Positions 17,601 through 25,249 of a stretch of 64,000 nt of DNA are shown here, piece after piece. Under the pieces are notes generated by a model. It was not told the DNA's origin, made no database searches, and worked only from the letters and a program-made list of their open reading frames with translations. The stretch is from Nitrogeniibacter aestuarii (GTDB lineage: Bacteria > Pseudomonadota > Gammaproteobacteria > Burkholderiales > Rhodocyclaceae). The stretch spans positions 2,976,001 to 3,040,000 of the forward strand of contig NZ_CP071321.1 of NCBI RefSeq assembly GCF_017309585.1. The letters run 5' to 3'. The position numbers and the translations under genes are program-made. The first letter of the stretch is position 1; every line of letters starts with the position of its first letter.

Positions 17601-19097
17601 CTGTGGGCCTCGGACGCCGTGCGGGACGAAGGCACCATGATCGCCTTCGGCCTCAAGCTGCTCGGCGTCAAACCGGTGTGGAACAGCCGCGGCATCATCA
17701 AGGGGCTGGAGCGGCTGCCCCTGGACGACAGCCAACCCAAGCGATACGACGTGGTCTTCACCACCTCAGGTCTGTTCCGCGATCTCTACGGCCAGCACAT
17801 GCTCATCCTCGACAAGGCCTCGCTGGCCGCCCTGGACGCCAGCCGCGCCACCATCGAGCACGACTACCCGGCCCTCAGTCTGGCGCTGGCCGAGGCGCTC
17901 AACCCGCTGGGTGAGTGGCAGCGCGGCGGCGACGAGCCACTGGCACGGAATCAGGTGGCCGCCAACTGGGTGGATCAGGCGCGCAAGATGCTTCAGGCCC
18001 GGCCGGAGCTGACACCCGCCGAGCTCGGCCGCCAGGCCAGCGCGCGGGTCTTCGGCATCGCCCCCGGTGCGTACGGCGCCGGGGTCAACCGCATGGTCGA
18101 GCGCTCCGGCGCCTGGCAGGACCGCGCCGAGCTGGCCGAGGTGTTCACCCGCCGCATGGGCCACGCCTATGGCGCCGGGCTGGACGGCGTACCCGCGCAG
18201 GCCCTGTTCGAAACCCAGTTGCAGGGCATCAGCCAGACCTACCTGGGCCGCGCCAGCAACCTCTACGGACTCATGGACAACAACGATGCCTTCGATTATC
18301 TGGGCGGGTTCAACATGGCCGTGGAACATCAGCGTGGCGCCCCGCCCGCGAGCGCGGTCGTCAACCATGCCAACGCACGCGACACGCGCATCGACCCCCT
18401 CCACAACGCCCTGCTCGGCGAGTTGCGCGGCCGCTTCCTCAACCCGCAGTGGATCAAGCCGCTCATGGACGAGGGCTATTCCGGTGCCCGCACCATGGGC
18501 AACGAGTTCATCGAGTATCTGTGGGGCTGGCAGGTGACCAGCCCGGAGATCATCGACGACCGCGTCTGGGAAGAAGTGAAGGCCGTCTATGTGGACGACA
18601 AACACGACCTCGGCCTCGACCGTTTTCTCGCCGATGGCCACAACCGCTACGTGCAGACGAACATCCTCGCGGTCATGCTGGTGGCCATCGACAAGGGCTT
18701 CTGGGCGGCAGACGCGGCCACCCGCAGGCAACTGGCCGAGCAGTTCGCCACCAACCTGATCGAGCACGGCAACCCGGGCAGCGGCCATACCCACGCCAAC
18801 CACCCGATGTACGACATGGTCAAGGCACAGCTCAGTGCCGAACGCGCCGCGCAGCTCGACGCCGTGCTGGCCAGGAGCCGGCTCGATGACACGGCCGAAT
18901 CGGCCGAGGCGCCGGCACACATTCAGGAGGTCCGCCTCGAGACCGCCGACCCCGACCCGACCGCATCGCAAGCATCGCAGGCCGACACGTCCAGCCCGAC
19001 GGACGAGCCAGATGCGCCAGACTACCTGCCCTGGCTGGCCGTGGCCGCCGCCCTCCTGCTGCTCGTCGGCGCCACCCGTGGCCGCCGCGCCCGATAA
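14694..19097 (+). CDS. Secreted, membrane-anchored CobN-like chelatase subunit
   Basis: 1467 residues. A signal peptide (1-31, cleavage after A-H-A) leads into a CobN/BchH (magnesium-chelatase H) domain spanning about 100-1390; I-H-V-G-R-H-S-T-Y-E-F-L-P-K-R and G-N-x-G-S-G-H-T-H-A-N-H-P-M-Y are visible. An acidic, Ser/Thr/Pro-rich linker (about 1400-1440) and a C-terminal membrane helix P-W-L-A-V-A-A-A-L-L-L-L with a basic tail follow. Classical CobN is cytoplasmic and works with the AAA+ partners CobS and CobT; none is near. The topology puts this domain in the periplasm, like HmuS of Bacteroidetes. It heads a B12-riboswitch operon with an ExbB-like and a DUF2149 gene. The metal direction (insertion or removal) and substrate are unknown. 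Confidence 0.85.
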   Translation: MSSMLRSCGVLWQCLCLALCLLSLAPRAHADDLGVLAIVSDRSAATVVAGAHQLLDARPAQGVQVRSLSQLARMDDAQLQALVARHDAVLMLAVFGESVERLLALKYRKDQLRFVLHSDRRLLPLQHDRYGNIFASGLPAQVVDEKMALFSPEALAAARTQYPQYAHWLQARAYWINRSADNAASLLNMISSGGERQAPVRPVPPVRYALHGDHGPRWLSAPELLGQADPARPTLWLLDHDTGDLSGEWALHERLCDGRPWQCISVLAAWGEPSLEAIHTMTRFRATAKSAMAVVAVQDFVIGGGEHREDVTALLTQLDVPVLKALRQRELTEAEWRLSNEGVPAEKVHYRLAMPELQGISQPQVLAVSEPERLDERTGASVAMSHVIDGEVERQARRLERWMILQTRPNADKRVAIVYYNHPPGRHNIGADNLNVPESLLDMLRALKAAGYTTGTLPADGKALLDRLQAQGVNLPEDADALAGMAPHVASLDTPTYRRWFETLPAHVKAEMTEGPVAALRALMHAQAVEITAIDSAHERAPRIDLLRQRMHSTIADLHHAIDGARHKGRARALDLLGQLEAAYDSALNALAERQTPDWPAGDTLATALIDMQIEGIRGWGPAPGKVMVWQGKQLIPGVQFGNVFIGPQPPRGWELNEELLHANMSFPPPHQYLGFYHYLKSVFKADALIHVGRHSTYEFLPKRSAGLAEDDYPSLIAGDLPGIYPYIVDGVGEGIQAKRRGLAVMVDHLTPPLAITELYDDLLEIRQLIESAEATTDAPTRRKAVLALRERIDAAGLRDELEASMDEELKVRGVRFEEADDEMLLHEVGHYLTKLQEDFMPLGLHVFGRTWSPKGIDTMLASMADGATADGASHAQWRQHLTASPGAEMTALLAGLDGRFVAPGKGNDPIRTPEALPTGRNFFALDGSLLPTKLAWETGAALADDVLSGKAGVAAHTEEVGANKQGIILWASDAVRDEGTMIAFGLKLLGVKPVWNSRGIIKGLERLPLDDSQPKRYDVVFTTSGLFRDLYGQHMLILDKASLAALDASRATIEHDYPALSLALAEALNPLGEWQRGGDEPLARNQVAANWVDQARKMLQARPELTPAELGRQASARVFGIAPGAYGAGVNRMVERSGAWQDRAELAEVFTRRMGHAYGAGLDGVPAQALFETQLQGISQTYLGRASNLYGLMDNNDAFDYLGGFNMAVEHQRGAPPASAVVNHANARDTRIDPLHNALLGELRGRFLNPQWIKPLMDEGYSGARTMGNEFIEYLWGWQVTSPEIIDDRVWEEVKAVYVDDKHDLGLDRFLADGHNRYVQTNILAVMLVAIDKGFWAADAATRRQLAEQFATNLIEHGNPGSGHTHANHPMYDMVKAQLSAERAAQLDAVLARSRLDDTAESAEAPAHIQEVRLETADPDPTASQASQADTSSPTDEPDAPDYLPWLAVAAALLLLVGATRGRRAR

Positions 19098-19115
19098 CCC
19101 AAGCGAAGTGACCCC

Positions 19116-19568
19116 ATGAACATGTTTTCCGGTATCTCCCTGGGCCTCATGCACCAGATCACTGCCTGGTTGCTCGAACCTGTGGTCTGGGCGCTGCTGT
19201 TCTTTGTCGGGCTGGCGCTGTACGAAGCGGGCGTGAGCCTGGGCGAGCGTTTCGGCGGCATCGGCAAGCTCACCGAGCGGGGCGACCGCGCCGCCCTCAT
19301 GCAGGCCGGCCGGCGTCGCATCGAGCGGGCGGATTTCATTACCCGTCTTGCGCCCATGCTCGGCCTCATGGGCACACTCATTCCGCTCGGGCCGGGGCTC
19401 GCCGCACTGGGCGACGGCAATCTCAAGATTCTCACCACCGCCATGACGGTCGCCTTCGACACCACGGTCATCGGTCTGCTCGCCGGCATGATCGGTTTCG
19501 TCCTCGGGCGCCTGCGCCGCCGCTGGTACGACCATGCCCTGGGGCAGCTGGACGCACGCCATGGATAA
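19116..19568 (+). CDS. MotA/TolQ/ExbB-like proton channel subunit
   Basis: 150 residues, about three membrane helices (roughly 14-42, 69-95, 103-132). The core R-L-A-P-M-L-G-L-M-G-T-L-I-P-L-G-P-G-L matches the MotA_ExbB signature around the second helix. It is shorter than ExbB and lacks the long cytoplasmic insert. It begins 18 bases after the CobN-like stop and overlaps DUF2149 by eight bases. By analogy with ExbB-ExbD it should form a proton-driven motor with DUF2149 that acts on the CobN-like protein. Confidence 0.85.
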   Translation: MNMFSGISLGLMHQITAWLLEPVVWALLFFVGLALYEAGVSLGERFGGIGKLTERGDRAALMQAGRRRIERADFITRLAPMLGLMGTLIPLGPGLAALGDGNLKILTTAMTVAFDTTVIGLLAGMIGFVLGRLRRRWYDHALGQLDARHG

Positions 19569-19863
19569 ATGGCGCAACTCCGCGTTCTACGACACCGAGG
19601 AAGACCCGCTCGGCCCGCTGGCCAACCTGGTCGACATCATTCTGGTGTTCGCCTGCGGACTCATCGCCGCCCTGGTCGCCTACAGCCCGGATCTGCAGCA
19701 ACACTTCGGCAAGCTCGAACAGCGTGACATCACCCTGGGCAAGGAGCTGCCGACGGTGCCGGAGAACATCGACCGTGAGCGCACGGCCGGCGACGGGTAC
19801 GAAGCGCTGGGACAGGTGTATCGGGATCCGCAGACCGGGAAGCTGATTCTGATCGGGCGTTGA
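19561..19863 (+). CDS. DUF2149 protein (ExbD-like partner)
   Basis: 100 residues. One membrane helix (about 20-40) includes P-L-A-N-L-V-D25-I-I-L-V-F, close to the ExbD/TolR motif with its essential membrane Asp. A periplasmic tail of about 60 residues ends G-Y-E-A-L-G-Q-V-Y-R-D-P-Q-T-G-K-L-I. ATG 19561 was chosen because the family begins there; an in-frame ATG at 19534 lies deep in the previous gene. DUF2149 co-occurs with CobN-like and ExbB-like genes in other organisms. Confidence 0.85.
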   Translation: MDKWRNSAFYDTEEDPLGPLANLVDIILVFACGLIAALVAYSPDLQQHFGKLEQRDITLGKELPTVPENIDRERTAGDGYEALGQVYRDPQTGKLILIGR

Positions 19864-19950
19864 GCACCGGCGCGCGCCACCCGATCAAGCGGTCGACGCA
19901 TCCAACACGCGACACGCGACCTGAAAGAGCATCGATCAGGAGATACGTGT

Positions 19951-20577
19951 TCAGCCGTGCACGGTCGCGCCGTTGATGGCGATCATCAAGCCGCCTTCAC
20001 CAAAGCTGAAGTCGATGACCGCCGGCGGCATGCTTTGGCTGAACAGATCGGCATAGCGGGAGATCAGCCGATCGGCCTCCGCCTGCGATCCTGCATTGGC
20101 ATATTCGCGAGAGAACGCGGCAGCCCGCTCGAGGCCAGGCACATGGCTGGCCAGTGCGTGGGCATTGTGCACGGCCATCTGTATGGCCGGATCACCATTG
20201 ATCGCGTCTTCAATCGCGCGGGCGTCCGGGCGGTTGCCCTTGACCGTGACATGGGGCGAATTGACGTCCTCGATGACCAGATCGAACGCGGGGTTGCGCG
20301 CAATGCCCAGCGCATCGAGTCTGGCGCCCACCAGCTGACCGGCCTTCTCAGTCAGTGTCGCCACATTCGCCCGGCTTGGCAGAAGCAATTGGTCCGTATC
20401 CAACAGACTCGCGGGCTGGCGCGTCGCCGGTTCGACCGCTTGGCGCCCCTGAGCCGACAAGTGCACCACGGTCGATGCATCATCGGGCGCATGGGCGGCA
20501 GATGTTGCCACGGCGGACGGACTCCGGCCGGCAAAGACTGCCGACGTGTAGGTCGAAACAAGGGCGCTGATGGACAT
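19951..20577 (-). CDS. Hypothetical protein
   Basis: 208 residues, no signal peptide and no membrane helix. The N-terminal 60 residues are low-complexity (A/S/T-rich) with V-H-L-S-A-Q-G-R-Q, a pattern seen in flagellar-type or secreted accessory proteins; the C-terminal half is helical. I do not recognise the family. GGAGG lies five bases before the ATG at 20577, so it is a real gene. Confidence 0.6.
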   Translation of the reverse strand: MSISALVSTYTSAVFAGRSPSAVATSAAHAPDDASTVVHLSAQGRQAVEPATRQPASLLDTDQLLLPSRANVATLTEKAGQLVGARLDALGIARNPAFDLVIEDVNSPHVTVKGNRPDARAIEDAINGDPAIQMAVHNAHALASHVPGLERAAAFSREYANAGSQAEADRLISRYADLFSQSMPPAVIDFSFGEGGLMIAINGATVHG

Positions 20578-20790
20578 ATGGGCCTCCGAAGATCAAACAT
20601 CGACATGCCCCCGGTACGTGCGCAATTTCCGTTCCACCCCGGGTCGACGTCCTCCTCGCGCGCCCGACAGCCGCCGTGCGCCCCTCTCCTCGAAATGACG
20701 CCGCTGGCGTAGAATGCGCGCCGCTGACGTCGGGTGCGCCTGCCGCCAACGCGTATCCACGGCCCACCGGCCATTGCAGGCAGACCTGAC

Positions 20791-21078
20791 ATGACAATGA
20801 AGAAAACCGACCTCTACAAGAACCTGGGCAAACAGATCGAGCGCCAGAACAAGGCCGCCAACCGCCCCGACCGCTTCGGCGATGGCGCCGCCGAGATCGG
20901 CAAGCGCGAGAAGAAGACCGTGGCGCCCAAGTCGGTGCCGCTCACCTGCCGCCTGAGTGCTGATCTGGTCACACGCTTGCGCGCGCATGCCCAGACGGTG
21001 GACGGCGGCGTCAGTGCCGTGGTGGAGATGGCGGTCGCGCGCTGGCTGGACGAGGTAAATCCGGACGGCGACGCCTGA
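20791..21078 (+). CDS. Small basic protein, possible ribbon-helix-helix fold
   Basis: 95 residues. The first 50 are highly charged (K/E/R); the C-terminal 45 read V-P-L-T-C-R-L-S-A-D-L-V-T-R-L-R-A-H-A ... A-V-V-E-M-A-V-A-R-W-L, a strand-helix-helix pattern like RHH DNA-binding proteins and antitoxins. No toxin gene is adjacent. ATG 20791 was chosen over an in-frame start at 20734 because the latter part is arginine/proline-rich and unlike coding sequence of relatives. Confidence 0.5.
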   Translation: MTMKKTDLYKNLGKQIERQNKAANRPDRFGDGAAEIGKREKKTVAPKSVPLTCRLSADLVTRLRAHAQTVDGGVSAVVEMAVARWLDEVNPDGDA

Positions 21079-21559
21079 TCGAGTCGGTATTGTCAGCACA
21101 GAGCGTTCAAACAGGGCAGCGTGTCACTGCCCGGTACCGACGGATCTGAATTCAATCGAATCGCCATCAAGCCTTGACGCGGCCAACTGGCGACCATGCC
21201 ATTCGATTGACACAATCGAGCCACAGCGCTTTCACACCAAGGCCTGCAGCCCGATAGAAGACTTGAAAAAATACCGGAAGGGCACCAAAACCGGGCCTTG
21301 AGTGCCGTCGTTTGGTGCATTTTCGACGTCCGGCACCTGCATTCAAACAGCGGTTCCACAGACATGTGCTTTGAGTTCAGCCACTTGGGGCTTCGGGCAC
21401 ATCCCTTGCGTCGAGCATCATGCGGGGGTTTCTGCTCTCTACCCCGGCATGCTGTCTCCTCACTTCGCCCGCTTCGCCCAAGCGGGCGTTTTCTTTTGTG
21501 CGCGGGCGCTTGCCGGTAGCATGTCCACCCAAACCTGCCTAGCACAGCACAGGACACCA
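21079..21559. other. Intergenic region with several hairpins, no gene
   Basis: 480 bases without a convincing gene. It contains the inverted repeat CGATTG-ACA-CAATCG (21204-21218), the hairpin GCACCAAA/TTTGGTGC (21282-21289 with 21311-21318), a GC-rich hairpin CATGCGGGG/CCCC-G-GCATG (21419-21427 with 21442-21451) and a terminator (21466-21493). The series of hairpins ending in a terminator could be a small RNA; no sure promoter is seen. Confidence 0.4.
21466..21493 (+). terminator. Rho-independent terminator in the intergenic region
   Basis: Nine-base perfect stem CGCCCGCTT/AAGCGGGCG, five-base loop, then TTTTC-TTTT. It is 390 bases after the previous stop and 67 bases before the next start, so it more likely ends a short non-coding transcript than the RHH-like gene. 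Confidence 0.75.
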
Positions 21560-22315
21560 ATGAGCGACACCTGGGACTACTATTTTCTGCGCGTGGATGA
21601 CCAGCCGGCCTCCATCTTTCTGAACCTCAGCGCCTTCGAACGGGCGCCGGATGCCAAGCTGCCGCATATGGCCTATCTGCGCCTCTACATGCAGGCGCCC
21701 CGCGAGGACGGATTGTCGAACCAGGAAGAATTCGATGCCTTGATGGCGCTGGAGGACCACGTCACCGAAGCGCTTGAAGGCGATGGCGCCGCCTATGTCG
21801 GTCGCTGCACCACCAATGGCTGCCGGGATTTCTTCTTCTATGTCGCCAAGCCTGACGACTGGGCAGCCCGGGTCGCCAAGGCGCTCGACACCTATCCGGA
21901 GTATGAATACGACGTGGGCACGCGCGAGGACGAGGACTGGGGCCTGTACTTCGGCTATCTGTATCCCTCGGCCATGGATATGCAGACCATCCAGAACCGC
22001 CGGGTGTGTGAAGCACTGGAAAATGACGGTGATGCGCTCAAAACGCCCCGGCCGATCGATCACTACGCATACTTCAAAACGGCCGCCGGCGCCGACGCCT
22101 TTGCCAACGCAGCCGCCGCCTTGGGGTTTGAAATCACGGGTCGCGGCGACCCCACGGACACCCACGACGAGTACGGCGTGCATCTGACGCGCGAAGATAC
22201 GCCCAGCTACGAGCACATCGACAGCATCACCCTGCCCCTGTTCGAACTGGCCCTCGACAACGAGGGCGAATACGACGGCTGGGAATGCCCCGTCGTCGAG
22301 GGCAAGCCGAACTGA
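21560..22315 (+). CDS. DUF695-RraB domain protein
   Basis: 251 residues. Residues 1-135 match DUF695 (W-D-Y-Y-F-L-R-V-D-D-Q-P-A-S-I-F-L-N-L, later C-R-D-F-F-F-Y). Residues about 145-245 match the RraB fold (Q-N-R-R-V-C-E-A-L-E-N-D-G-D, P-R-P-I-D-H-Y-A-Y-F, and the acidic E-Y-D-G-W-E-C-P). RraB of E. coli inhibits RNase E; whether this fusion does is not known. Start chosen at ATG 21560, with AGGAC upstream; the open frame back to 21302 crosses a terminator. Confidence 0.8.
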   Translation: MSDTWDYYFLRVDDQPASIFLNLSAFERAPDAKLPHMAYLRLYMQAPREDGLSNQEEFDALMALEDHVTEALEGDGAAYVGRCTTNGCRDFFFYVAKPDDWAARVAKALDTYPEYEYDVGTREDEDWGLYFGYLYPSAMDMQTIQNRRVCEALENDGDALKTPRPIDHYAYFKTAAGADAFANAAAALGFEITGRGDPTDTHDEYGVHLTREDTPSYEHIDSITLPLFELALDNEGEYDGWECPVVEGKPN

Positions 22316-22319
22316 GGCC

Positions 22320-22772
22320 ATGCGCGTCGGGCTCATTTCGGACACTCACGGGCTGATGCGCCCGTCCGTGCTCGCCTACCTGGCGGGGGCGGAGCACATC
22401 ATCCATGCGGGCGACATCGGCGGTGCCGACATTCTCGACGCCCTCGCCGAACTCGCACCGCTCACCGCGGTGCGTGGCAACAACGACCACGGCCCGTGGG
22501 CGGATGCACTGCCAGAGCGCATCACCCTGGAACTGGCCGGTGTGCGCATCCATGTGCTTCACGATATCGCCGAACTGGACGAATCGGTGGATGCACACGC
22601 AGTGATTTGCGGGCACTCGCACCAGCCCCGCGCCGAGACCGTGTCCGGGCATCTGCAGATCAATCCGGGCAGCGCGGGCCGGCGACGCTTCAAGCTGCCT
22701 ATTGCCGCAGGCAGTCTGTGGATTGACGGGCACGGCATTCGCCACGAGATACACACCTTCGAACCCGATTGA
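22320..22772 (+). CDS. YfcE/MJ0936-family metallophosphoesterase
   Basis: 150 residues. All metal-site motifs are in order: L-I-S-D-T-H-G near residue 8, H-A-G-D-I-G, G-N-N-D and G-H-S-H. Members hydrolyse phosphodiesters with two metal ions. It starts four bases after the DUF695-RraB stop and is probably co-transcribed with it. Confidence 0.88.
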   Translation: MRVGLISDTHGLMRPSVLAYLAGAEHIIHAGDIGGADILDALAELAPLTAVRGNNDHGPWADALPERITLELAGVRIHVLHDIAELDESVDAHAVICGHSHQPRAETVSGHLQINPGSAGRRRFKLPIAAGSLWIDGHGIRHEIHTFEPD

Positions 22773-22852
22773 CGAGCGTCCGGTTGCAAGTCGACACGGC
22801 ATGTTGCGCCAATGTGCGCTACGCTCCGTCCCTTGCTTCTGCGTTCACACCC

Positions 22853-23422
22853 ATGCCTCAAATCATCGAGCTCGATACCCCGCGAATGATCCTGCGCCAG
22901 TGGGCGCGTTCAGATCGCGCGCCCTTTGCCGCACTCAATGCCGACCCACGGGTCATGGCCTGTTTTCCCGCGCCCCTGAACCGGGCGCAGAGTGACGCCC
23001 TGGCCGCGCGATGCGAGGCCCTGATCCGCGCTCGTGGCTGGGGTTTCTGGGCTGTCGAGGAAAAGTGCAGCGGGCATTTCATCGGCTTTGTGGGCCTGCA
23101 TATACCCGGCGCAGAGCTGCCGTTTTCCCCCTGTGTCGAGGTGGGCTGGCGCCTCGCCCATGGCGCCTGGGGCAAGGGCCTGGCCACCGAGGCCGCCCGG
23201 GCCGCCCTCACCTTCGGATTCGACCGTCTCCAATTGAACGAAGTGGTGTCGTTTACCGCCGTGATCAACCGTCGATCCCGCGCCGTCATGAGCCGGCTGG
23301 GCATGCGCGAAGCGGGCACCTTCGATCACCCACACCTGCCCGCCAGCAGTCCGTTGCAACGGCATTACCTCTACAGACTGAGTGCCGTTCGCTACCAGGC
23401 GTCACAACAAACCGTGGCGTGA
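22853..23422 (+). CDS. GNAT N-acetyltransferase (RimJ/RimL type)
   Basis: 189 residues. Begins L-D-T-P-R-M-I-L-R-Q-W, then V-G-W-R-L-A-H-G-A-W-G-K-G-L-A-T-E-A-A-R, the acetyl-CoA binding loop, and the late N-R-R-S-R-A-V-M-S-R-L-G-M segment, all typical of the RimJ/RimL branch. Substrate unknown. The ATG at 22853 gives the family-typical beginning; the frame is open back to 22769. Confidence 0.85.
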   Translation: MPQIIELDTPRMILRQWARSDRAPFAALNADPRVMACFPAPLNRAQSDALAARCEALIRARGWGFWAVEEKCSGHFIGFVGLHIPGAELPFSPCVEVGWRLAHGAWGKGLATEAARAALTFGFDRLQLNEVVSFTAVINRRSRAVMSRLGMREAGTFDHPHLPASSPLQRHYLYRLSAVRYQASQQTVA

Positions 23423-23472
23423 TCGGCGTCAAGGCCTAGAATGAACGGGTATTCGTCCCGACTCGTTCCGCC

Positions 23473-23934
23473 ATGCTTTCATCGCTCGAATCACGCATCC
23501 CGCCACCTTTCGTTGCACTCGTGACCGCGCTTGTCATGGGCACCACGCTCGGAGGCGACCCGCGCTTCGAACCCGGATTCACCGTCAATCTGATCTACAC
23601 CGTGCTGATGAACCTGTCGTGGGTCATCGCGGGCGCCGCCCTGCTCGTCATGTGGCGGGCGCGCACCACCATCAACCCCATGCACCCCGAGCGCAGCAGC
23701 GCGCTGGTCACCACCGGCATCTACGCCTGGTCGCGAAACCCCATGTACGTGAGCCTGCTGTGTCTGCTCATGGGCTATTCCCTGCAGCTCGGGCATGTGG
23801 CGGCCGTGCTTGGACCGATCCTGTTCGTGAGCTACGTCACCCGCTTTCACATCGTGCCCGAAGAGCGCGCCCTTGAAGCGCGTTTTGGGGACGCCTACCG
23901 CGCCTACAAGGCCCGAGTCCGCCGCTGGATCTGA
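23473..23934 (+). CDS. Isoprenylcysteine carboxylmethyltransferase-family membrane protein
   Basis: 153 residues, about four membrane helices. The C-terminal PEMT/ICMT region is clear: T-G-I-Y-A-W-S-R-N-P-M-Y, then the helix pair, H-I-V-P-E-E-R-A-L-E-A-R-F-G-D-A-Y-R-A-Y-K. Family members are SAM-dependent methyltransferases acting at membranes; the bacterial substrate is unknown. Confidence 0.85.
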   Translation: MLSSLESRIPPPFVALVTALVMGTTLGGDPRFEPGFTVNLIYTVLMNLSWVIAGAALLVMWRARTTINPMHPERSSALVTTGIYAWSRNPMYVSLLCLLMGYSLQLGHVAAVLGPILFVSYVTRFHIVPEERALEARFGDAYRAYKARVRRWI

Positions 23935-23978
23935 AGCGCGCTTGACAGCCGGGCAGCCCGGCGCCATCGTCTGTGGCC

Positions 23979-24251
23979 ATGAATATCCTCGCCGTCAGCC
24001 TCTTTCTGTTCATCTGCCTCATCACCCTGTTTGCCTGCATTCAGGTGCTGGCCGCCAAGGCCAGGGAAGACTGCCCCGATCTGCACGCCCGGATCACCGC
24101 GCACGGGGTGCCCGGATTGCGCTGGATCGGCATGGCGTGTCGTCCCGGCGCCATCGAGCGCACCGGCGGACACCTCAAGGGCATCGTCTGGGTGGTGCGG
24201 GTGATGGTCTTTGTGGTGCTGTTCGTGATCGTGCGACTGCTGATCGGTTAA
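23979..24251 (+). CDS. Small membrane protein
   Basis: 90 residues with two hydrophobic helices at the ends (about 2-22 and 68-88) around a polar middle containing C-P-D-L-H-A-R-I and C-R-P-G-A-I-E-R-T-G-G. No family name. ATG 23979 was preferred to the GTG at 23973. The next gene begins six bases after the stop. Confidence 0.55.
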   Translation: MNILAVSLFLFICLITLFACIQVLAAKAREDCPDLHARITAHGVPGLRWIGMACRPGAIERTGGHLKGIVWVVRVMVFVVLFVIVRLLIG

Positions 24252-24256
24252 GCGTC

Positions 24257-24760
24257 ATGGCGCCGCTTGTCTACTTTGCCTATGGCTCCAACATGTCGGT
24301 CGCGCGTTTGCGTGCGCGCATTCCCGCAGCCACACCGGTCGGCCGCGGGCGACTCACCGGCCATGTGCTTCGATTCCACAAACTGGGTGATGACGGCTCT
24401 GCCAAGCTCGATGCAGCACCATCCACCGTGCCCGGTGACCAGGTGCTGGGAGTGCTCTATCACCTGAGTGCCGCCGACAAGGCCGTGCTCGACCCCATCG
24501 AGGGCCAGGGCTACGAGGTGGTCGAGGTCACCATCGAGCGTGACGACGGCCACGCGGTACGCGCCTTCATGTATCGAGCCGTACGCATCGACGCCAACGC
24601 ACGTCCGTTTCACTGGTATGTGCATCATGTGCTGGTGGGCGCGCGGGAAGCCGCCCTGCCCCAGGCCTATCTCGACGCCATTGCCGCGACCCCCGCCGTC
24701 GAAGATCCGGACACGGCTCGCGCGGCCCGGGAACACGCCATTCATTCGGGAACCGCCTGA
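24257..24760 (+). CDS. Gamma-glutamylcyclotransferase-family protein
   Basis: 167 residues. Starts V-Y-F-A-Y-G-S-N-M, the substrate-binding YGSN motif of the BtrG/GGCT fold, followed by G-V-L-Y-H-L-S and a likely acidic catalytic residue in the L-D-P-I-E-G-Q-G-Y region. Members release 5-oxoproline from gamma-glutamyl peptides. The open frame extends far upstream but only this part is coding. Confidence 0.85.
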   Translation: MAPLVYFAYGSNMSVARLRARIPAATPVGRGRLTGHVLRFHKLGDDGSAKLDAAPSTVPGDQVLGVLYHLSAADKAVLDPIEGQGYEVVEVTIERDDGHAVRAFMYRAVRIDANARPFHWYVHHVLVGAREAALPQAYLDAIAATPAVEDPDTARAAREHAIHSGTA

Positions 24761-24807
24761 GGGCGCGACCGTCAACAAGCCCCAAGACCGCCCACTGGAA
24801 ACCGACC

Positions 24808-25233
24808 ATGCGCCTGCTCAGGATTGCCTGCCTCATCGCCACCACCAGCCTGACGCTCGGCGCCACGGCGGCCGAAGACACCCGCGAAATGGTTCAGATG
24901 CCACCGACGATGCAGGCGCACATGCTCGCGAACATGCGCGACCACATGAAGACCATCGACGGCATCCTGCGAGCACTGTCCGAGCGCCGCTTCGACGCTG
25001 CCGCCGAACTGGCCGAACAGCGCCTGGGCATGAGTTCGCTCGATGACCATGGCGCATCGCACATGGCCCGGGTCATGCCGCCCGCGATGCAGGCCATCGG
25101 CACCGGCATGCATCGGGCCGCCAGCCGCTTCGCCCTGCGGGCGCAGGAAGAAGACGCACCCGCCGCCTATCAGGCCCTGACCGAAGTGACCGGTGCCTGC
25201 GTGGCGTGCCACGACGGCTATCGGATTCGCTAG
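24808..25233 (+). CDS. Periplasmic cytochrome c'-like protein
   Basis: 141 residues. Signal peptide to about residue 21, a mostly helical body rich in Met, and a single haem motif C131-V-A-C-H135 seven residues before the end, the arrangement of class II cytochromes c (cytochrome c', c-556). It probably carries haem in the periplasm. The Met-rich body is unusual and could bind a second metal. Confidence 0.75.
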   Translation: MRLLRIACLIATTSLTLGATAAEDTREMVQMPPTMQAHMLANMRDHMKTIDGILRALSERRFDAAAELAEQRLGMSSLDDHGASHMARVMPPAMQAIGTGMHRAASRFALRAQEEDAPAAYQALTEVTGACVACHDGYRIR

Positions 25234-25249
25234 ACCAAGGCCCTCGGGT

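Noticed and set aside
21360..21493. 6S RNA candidate
   Set aside because: There are hairpins and a terminator, but I could not find the closing ends and central bubble of 6S RNA.
21302..21559. N-terminal extension of the DUF695-RraB protein
   Set aside because: It contains a strong terminator hairpin and is unlike the family; ATG 21560 starts the DUF695 domain.
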